This document shows positions 22,668 through 26,957 of a DNA stretch of 26,957 nt, in pieces. The DNA comes from Chloroflexota bacterium (GTDB lineage Bacteria; Chloroflexota; Anaerolineae; B4-G1). Position numbers and translations under genes: made by a program. Position 1 is the first letter of the stretch. Each line of letters begins with the position of its first letter. The stretch covers positions 1-26,957 of the forward strand of contig JAAEPW010000935.1 in the NCBI GenBank assembly GCA_024232355.1. Direction: 5' to 3'. The notes under the pieces were generated by a model. That model saw only the letters and a program-made list of their open reading frames with translations, was not told the origin of the DNA and ran no database searches.

Positions 22668-25340
22668 ATGACGCTCCAACTCTTGACCACCAAACTCTAT
22701 ATCCCTTCCCCCCGACCAGAACTGGTGCCACGCCCGCGCTTGATCGAGCAATTAGAGGGCGGGCTCCGCCACAAGCTAACCCTCATCTCGGCTCCAGCGG
22801 GCTTTGGCAAGACAACACTGCTGAGCGAATGGATTTCTTGTAGAAGCGCGGTAACCGCACCCCTGCCCATCGCCTGGCTTTCGCTGGACAAAGAGGATAA
22901 CGACGAGACCCGCTTTTGGACGTACTTGATCGCCGCCATCCAAACGGTGCACGCCGATCTGGGCCAAAGCGTGCAAGAGATGCTCAAAACGCCCCAACCT
23001 CCTCCTGCCCAATCTATTCTGACACCCCTACTAAACGACATCGCCGCCCTATCCGACACACTCGTTCTCATTCTCGACGATTATCACGTCATCTCGAACC
23101 GAGCCATCCACAAAGGGCTTGCATTTCTGCTAGAACATCAGCCCGAACAATTGCACTTGATTCTCTCCACCCGTGCCGACCCACCCTTGTCCGTCAGCCG
23201 GTTACGCGCTCGGGGACAGTTGACCGAGATGCGGGTCAACGATCTGCGCTTTACGTCCGACGAGGCGGCGACCTTCCTAAACGAGGCGATGAGCTTGAGA
23301 TTGGCGGTTAAGGACGTAAAAGCGCTCAAAGCCCGCACCGAAGGTTGGGTCGTGGGCTTGCAGTTGGCGGCTCTTTCGATGCAAGGGCGTCAAGACACAC
23401 ACGAGTTCGTCGCGGCGTTCACCGGCGGTCATCATTACGTTTTGGAATACCTGACCGAAGAAGTCGTATACCGTCAATCCGAATCGGTGCAACAATTTCT
23501 ACTGGAAACATCCATTCTGGATCGCTTGAGCGGGGCACTGTGCGACGCTGTGACTCAACGGGATAACGGTGACGCGATGCTAGAACGCTTGCGGCGAGAC
23601 AACCTGTTCGTCGTTCCCTTGGACGACGAACACCATTGGTATCGCTACCACCACCTGTTTACCGATCTATTGAACAATCTCCAGCGGAAAAAATCATCAC
23701 CAGAACACATCGCCGAATTGCACCGCCGGGCCAGCAAATGGTACGAACAGAACGGAACGCCGAGCGATGCCATCAAGCACGCGCTGCATGCCCAAGACTT
23801 GAAACGGGCAGCGTCTTTGATGGAGCAGGCAATCAAAACAACCCTGTCTCGCGGCAGTGTGACGACGTTGGTACGCTGGGCAGAGGCGCTGCCAGAGGAA
23901 ATCGTGCGCACCCAGCCTCGCCTGCGTATGTATCAGGGATGGGCCATGTTCATAAACGCGCGAGGGCCACTTGCGCAAGAAATCCTACAAGACGTGAAAG
24001 AAATCGTGCAGGCGATGCCGCCATCCAGAGAAAAAGACGGGCTGCGCGGCGAACTTGGGGCGATGCTTGCCACGATTGCATCCGTACTACAAGAGATACC
24101 ACAGGCCATCGAGGAGGCTCAAGAGGCGTTGACGTACCTGCCCGAGGAGGATCTCATATCGCGCGCCAGAGCGAACAGAGCACTGGGCGTTTCTTATGGG
24201 GCCACCGGTGATACCAACAAAGCCATCCAAAAGTTTGCCGAGGCCAAGGGGCTCGCTCTCGCGGCTGGGAACCACTTTTTGGCAGCAGAGATCATCTCTC
24301 AATCGGCTATCGGACAAGCGCATCAAGGTCGCCTGCGGCAAGCCGCCCAATCATATCAAGAAATCATAGACTTGGTCGCCCCACCCTCGCGGTTTCCACC
24401 GGCTGGCCTGGGCTACATCGGCCTGGCCGATATCCTGCTGGAATGGAACGATCTGAATGTGGTCGAGGACTGTCTGGACAAGGGAATCGCGCTATGCCAA
24501 CAGGGAGGCATTGGCTACAATTTGCACTCGGCCTATTTCACTCGCGCGATTCTCAAGCAAGCGTTGGGAGATGCTGCCGGCGCTCTGGAGGCCATCCACC
24601 AAGCTGAACATCTTTGCCCAATTGAGGCTTTGTTGGAAAGAGCCGTTCATTTGGTTTCGTATCAAGTACGACTCCAACTATTGCGGGGTGACGTGCAAAC
24701 GGCCCACCGGTGGGCCACAGGAAAAATAGTCCCAAATCTATCTTTCGAGAACCTCCCTATTTTCCTACACGAGCTGCAACAAGTCGCACTGGCACGCGTA
24801 TACTTGGCCCGGGATGAACCGAAAAAAGTCCTGGCAATCTACAATCAGATTTGCGCTCCGGCCCAGGCCGCCGGGCGAATGGCTCGTGTCATTGAAATCA
24901 GCCTGATCAAGGCGTTGTCACTCCAAGCGCAGGGCAAGCCCAACGCAGCCCGTGCACCGTTTGAGCAATGCCTGACGCTGGCCGAACCGGGAGGATACGT
25001 ACGACTGTTCCTGGAAGCAGGTGATCCAGTGGTCACGTTGTTACAGCAAGCTGCGTCACACGGCATCACACCAAACTATGTGGACAGGCTATTAGACGAA
25101 TTTGACACAAAAAAAGCCCCTCTGCTCCCCCACCCCGCCGCTCTCATCGATCCGCTGACCAAGCGCGAGATCCAAGTCCTACAATTGATCTGCGCGGGAT
25201 GTTCCAACCAACAGATCTCGGAAAAGCTAGTGGTCACGATGAACACTGTCAAAAAGCACACCAGCAATATCTATGCCAAGTTGAGTGTCAAGAGCCGCAC
25301 ACAGGCTGTTGCCCGTGCGCGCCAACTAGGATTGTATTGA
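22668..25340 (+). CDS. MalT-like LuxR-family transcriptional regulator with STAND ATPase
   Basis: This 890-residue paralogue of the regulator at 17291-20044 has the same layout. Walker A is SAPAGFGKTT at 41-50, and Walker B is LVLILDDYHVI near residue 132. A TPR-rich middle follows, then a C-terminal LuxR helix-turn-helix (LTKREIQVLQLICAGCSNQQ) near 825. The first 25 residues are nearly the same as in the paralogue (TTKLYIPSPRPELVPRP). It starts at ATG 22668 with AAAGGG five bases upstream, unlike the leaderless paralogue. It is divergent from the MDR-methyltransferase pair and upstream of a flavoprotein cluster whose promoter has a direct repeat, so either may be a target. Family very secure; inducer unknown. 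Confidence 0.93.
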   Translation: MTLQLLTTKLYIPSPRPELVPRPRLIEQLEGGLRHKLTLISAPAGFGKTTLLSEWISCRSAVTAPLPIAWLSLDKEDNDETRFWTYLIAAIQTVHADLGQSVQEMLKTPQPPPAQSILTPLLNDIAALSDTLVLILDDYHVISNRAIHKGLAFLLEHQPEQLHLILSTRADPPLSVSRLRARGQLTEMRVNDLRFTSDEAATFLNEAMSLRLAVKDVKALKARTEGWVVGLQLAALSMQGRQDTHEFVAAFTGGHHYVLEYLTEEVVYRQSESVQQFLLETSILDRLSGALCDAVTQRDNGDAMLERLRRDNLFVVPLDDEHHWYRYHHLFTDLLNNLQRKKSSPEHIAELHRRASKWYEQNGTPSDAIKHALHAQDLKRAASLMEQAIKTTLSRGSVTTLVRWAEALPEEIVRTQPRLRMYQGWAMFINARGPLAQEILQDVKEIVQAMPPSREKDGLRGELGAMLATIASVLQEIPQAIEEAQEALTYLPEEDLISRARANRALGVSYGATGDTNKAIQKFAEAKGLALAAGNHFLAAEIISQSAIGQAHQGRLRQAAQSYQEIIDLVAPPSRFPPAGLGYIGLADILLEWNDLNVVEDCLDKGIALCQQGGIGYNLHSAYFTRAILKQALGDAAGALEAIHQAEHLCPIEALLERAVHLVSYQVRLQLLRGDVQTAHRWATGKIVPNLSFENLPIFLHELQQVALARVYLARDEPKKVLAIYNQICAPAQAAGRMARVIEISLIKALSLQAQGKPNAARAPFEQCLTLAEPGGYVRLFLEAGDPVVTLLQQAASHGITPNYVDRLLDEFDTKKAPLLPHPAALIDPLTKREIQVLQLICAGCSNQQISEKLVVTMNTVKKHTSNIYAKLSVKSRTQAVARARQLGLY

Positions 25341-25364
25341 TTCTGCTCTCTGCGTTCGATTCCC

Positions 25365-25413
25365 TTACACTTTTGAGTAATACCCCTTCCATCTAAAAAT
25401 TACACTTTTGAGT
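25365..25413 (+). repeat. 14-bp direct repeat upstream of the flavoprotein cluster promoter
   Basis: TTACACTTTTGAGT occurs at 25365-25378 and exactly again at 25400-25413, 35 bases apart centre to centre. The second copy ends one base before the -35 box, where class II activators usually bind. A binding site for a MalT/LuxR-like activator is a reasonable guess. Confidence 0.55.
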
Positions 25414-25414
25414 G

Positions 25415-25443
25415 GTGACAATTCTGCCTCCAAGTGCTATACT
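25415..25443 (+). promoter_or_regulatory. Sigma-70 promoter of the flavoprotein cluster
   Basis: GTGACA (25415-25420), a 17-base spacer and TATACT (25438-25443) match the consensus at 5 of 6 positions in each box. The expected start is near 25450, about 36 bases before the first gene. Confidence 0.7.
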
Positions 25444-25485
25444 AGTGCTGTCAGATGCAGAGTTCTGACATTGGCAGGCAAAGAT

Positions 25486-25710
25486 ATGACAACAAAAGCT
25501 CAATTCTACGAAATTCGAGTCAAAGGCCATCTGGGGATCAGTTGGTCTACCTGGTTCGAGGAGATGGACATCCGTCACGAGGAAAATGGCGAGACGGTCC
25601 TTTCCGGATGGATCAGAGATCAAGCTGCCCTGCACGGCGTGCTGATGAAAATTCGCGATCTGAGTCTGCCTTTGGTTGCCGTGACAAGACGAAAACAGAT
25701 CAATGTCTGA
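25486..25710 (+). CDS. Conserved small protein of unknown function
   Basis: This 74-residue protein has the pattern YEIRVKGHLxxxWSxWFE...HEENGETVLSGWIRDQAALHGVLxxIRDLxLPLVAV. I recognise it as a small family found widely in Actinobacteria and Chloroflexi, usually labelled hypothetical. It has no signal peptide or membrane segment and is predicted to be a compact alpha-beta protein. The start is ATG 25486, because conserved sequence begins there; GGCAGG nine bases upstream is a weak ribosome binding site, and a longer frame from 25408 would overlap the promoter. It is 18 bases from the flavodoxin-like gene and is probably in the same operon. No function is claimed. Confidence 0.75.
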   Translation: MTTKAQFYEIRVKGHLGISWSTWFEEMDIRHEENGETVLSGWIRDQAALHGVLMKIRDLSLPLVAVTRRKQINV

Positions 25711-25728
25711 GTAATTTAAAGGAGAAAT

Positions 25729-26244
25729 ATGGACAAAAAAATTCTAGTAGCATACGCCACAGCAGCCGGATCGACCGGAGAGGTAGCGGAGGTCATCGGA
25801 AAGGCAATGACCGACGGAGGCGCAGCGGTAGACGTGCGCCAGGTCAAAGAGGTGACCGTCGTGAGCGAGTATCACGCTGTGGTGCTGGGTACCGGTATTC
25901 GCGCCGGGCAGGTATACCGAGAAGCGGCAGCCTTTGTAGAGACGCACCAGCAAGCGTTGAGCCAGATGCCCGTGGCTTACTTTGTCGTCTGCGCGACGAT
26001 GGGGGAGAACACGGAAAAAAGCTGCGCCGAGGCAAGCGCCTACCTGGACCAATTGCAAGAAAAGACACCGGCAGTGGAGCCAGTGGACAAGGGTCTTTTT
26101 GGTGGAGTGATGGACTATGGCAGGCTCCCTCTAGTGCTGCGGCTGATCATCAAGGCAATGAAAAAGCCAGAAGGCGATTGGCGTGATTGGGAAGCGATTC
26201 GCACCTGGGCCACAAACCTTCGTCCGATGCTTTCCGGAAAATAG
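25729..26244 (+). CDS. Flavodoxin-domain protein (HemG/flavodoxin_5-like)
   Basis: This 171-residue FMN-binding protein has the phosphate-binding loop YATAAGSTGEVAE at 9-21, the T/SxTGxT type of flavodoxins. Further segments are VVLGTGIRAGQVYREA and YFVVCATMGENT. The C-terminal GLFGGVMDYGRLPLVLRLIIKAM resembles HemG-type protoporphyrinogen oxidases and related flavodoxin_5 proteins. It could transfer electrons or oxidise protoporphyrinogen; no heme gene is nearby, so HemG function is not claimed. The ATG follows AAAGGAG at a five-base distance. It sits between the 74-residue protein and the PNPOx-fold flavoprotein, 24 bases before the latter, so one redox operon is likely. Fold is secure; role is inferred. 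Confidence 0.85.
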   Translation: MDKKILVAYATAAGSTGEVAEVIGKAMTDGGAAVDVRQVKEVTVVSEYHAVVLGTGIRAGQVYREAAAFVETHQQALSQMPVAYFVVCATMGENTEKSCAEASAYLDQLQEKTPAVEPVDKGLFGGVMDYGRLPLVLRLIIKAMKKPEGDWRDWEAIRTWATNLRPMLSGK

Positions 26245-26268
26245 ACGCTTCTAAAAAGGAGATTCGAG

Positions 26269-26679
26269 ATGACACGGGATCAAGTAATTGCATACATTCA
26301 AGAGGTTCACTTTGGTTACCTGGCGACCGTCGGTGCCGACAACGCGCCGCGCGTGAGGCCCATAGGCATCTACAATGTCTATGGTGACGACCTGTACTGG
26401 TTCACCCTCGGCAACACCCGCAAAGCGGCAGAGATCGAGACCAATCCGCAGGTCGAGGTCGTCTGGTCCAAGCTGCAAGAACAGTCACAGGTGCGCATCA
26501 GTGGCAAGACGGTCGTGGTGACAGACGAGGCGATCCAGCAGCAATTTCGGCAAGACAACCCCATCGTCTCCCAGCTGATACCTGAGGTGGCTCAACCCCT
26601 AGTTCAGATCTATAAACTTGAGCCGGAAAAGGTTTACGCGGCACAAGGGATGGTTCCTTATACAGAGGTGGCTTGGTAA
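26269..26679 (+). CDS. Pyridoxamine 5'-phosphate oxidase-fold FMN protein
   Basis: This 136-residue split-barrel flavoprotein contains FGYLATVGADNAPRVRPIG, the FMN-contacting strand typical of the PNPOx-like family, and LYWFTLGNTRKAAEIETNPQVEVVW, a second hallmark. The short length and lack of the PLP-specific C-terminal region argue against a true PdxH; such proteins reduce quinones, F420 or flavin-linked compounds, or act as heme or FMN carriers. AAAAGGAG lies eight bases before the ATG. It ends the three-gene cluster, with a terminator about 75 bases downstream. Fold is firm, substrate unknown. Confidence 0.88.
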   Translation: MTRDQVIAYIQEVHFGYLATVGADNAPRVRPIGIYNVYGDDLYWFTLGNTRKAAEIETNPQVEVVWSKLQEQSQVRISGKTVVVTDEAIQQQFRQDNPIVSQLIPEVAQPLVQIYKLEPEKVYAAQGMVPYTEVAW

Positions 26680-26957
26680 GCTAAATCGAGCGAGGCTAGC
26701 ACATCACAAGTAACTCGACAAGGGGATCGTTTCCCCAACAATGGATTCTCCCCCACCCCTGACCATCAAGAACCTGGTCAGGGGTGTATGCTTTCTACTC
26801 TCCTATCAATCGAGGCGGGCTACCGCAGTAAGTCAGCGATGAAAAGTCAACCCAATTGACACACTCGGGTAGAAGGAAAATCAACCCAAATCAACCCAAG
26901 AAAACCGATACCTCCGAGCAAGGTAGGGGTAGTGAAATATGTGGAGGAAGTCCCTCC
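26680..26957. other. Intergenic end region with ATCAACCCA repeats
   Basis: After the terminator there is no supported gene. AATCAACCCA occurs twice in tandem with an 11-bp offset near 26878-26898, and GTCAACCCAATTGAC near 26847-26861 is a related inverted form. A possible ATG at 26939 lies too near the edge to judge. Confidence 0.4.
26754..26795 (+). terminator. Terminator after the flavoprotein cluster
   Basis: CACCCCTGACCA (26754-26765) pairs perfectly over 12 bases with TGGTCAGGGGTG (26775-26786), followed by TATGCTTTCT. The run is only moderately T-rich. A smaller stem, GGGGA TCGTT TCCCC, lies at 26721-26735. Confidence 0.75.

Noticed and set aside
26939..26957. Start of a gene at the right edge
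   Set aside because: Only six codons are visible, so it cannot be judged.

Overview
The window looks like chromosomal DNA of a Chloroflexota (Anaerolineae-like) bacterium. This is an inference from gene content, not a database result. The pointers are two very large MalT/LuxR-type ATPase regulators, a T-box in front of trpS, a CGNR zinc-finger regulator, a TtuB/TtuA-like sulfur-transfer pair, a lipoprotein-anchored Aap/Bzt-type amino-acid ABC transporter, and several short-period dispersed repeats. There is no plasmid, phage or transposase signature. Most genes have clear Shine-Dalgarno sites, and several promoters are close to the sigma-70 consensus with 17-bp spacers.

Region 1 (1-4515, plus strand): thioredoxin, a tryptophan-type T-box and trpS, a small AAA/ABC-type ATPase, and a TrpB2-type tryptophan synthase beta chain ending at a strong hairpin. 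Two of these genes concern tryptophan: TrpB2 makes or salvages it and TrpS charges tRNA with it, the latter under T-box control.

Region 2 (4517-5736, plus): a ubiquitin-like sulfur carrier with a C-terminal Gly-Gly, two bases upstream of a TtuA/Ncs6-type tRNA thiolase with all its expected cysteines.

Region 3 (5714-9230): a tight minus-strand operon (CGNR regulator, NYN-domain nuclease-like protein, phospholipase-C-fold-like protein). Opposite it lie two plus-strand lipoprotein genes, one with plant-type leucine-rich repeats. Both directions start from overlapping promoters across a 30-bp palindrome, a likely operator.

Region 4 (9231-16607, minus): an alkaline-phosphatase-superfamily phosphodiesterase behind sulfate adenylyltransferase, then a four-gene polar/general amino-acid ABC transporter (SBP, two permeases, ATPase). 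Its SBP carries an unusual Cys-Pro-Asp repeat just after the lipid anchor.

Region 5 (16608-26957): two paralogous LuxR/MalT-type regulators flank a methyltransferase, an MDR oxidoreductase and decayed sequence (a probable HEPN-domain remnant and the tail of a second MDR gene). A plus-strand cluster follows: a 74-aa protein, a flavodoxin-like protein and a PNPOx-fold flavoprotein, with a consensus-like promoter and a 14-bp direct repeat upstream. No CRISPR array, tRNA, rRNA or complete mobile element was recognised.
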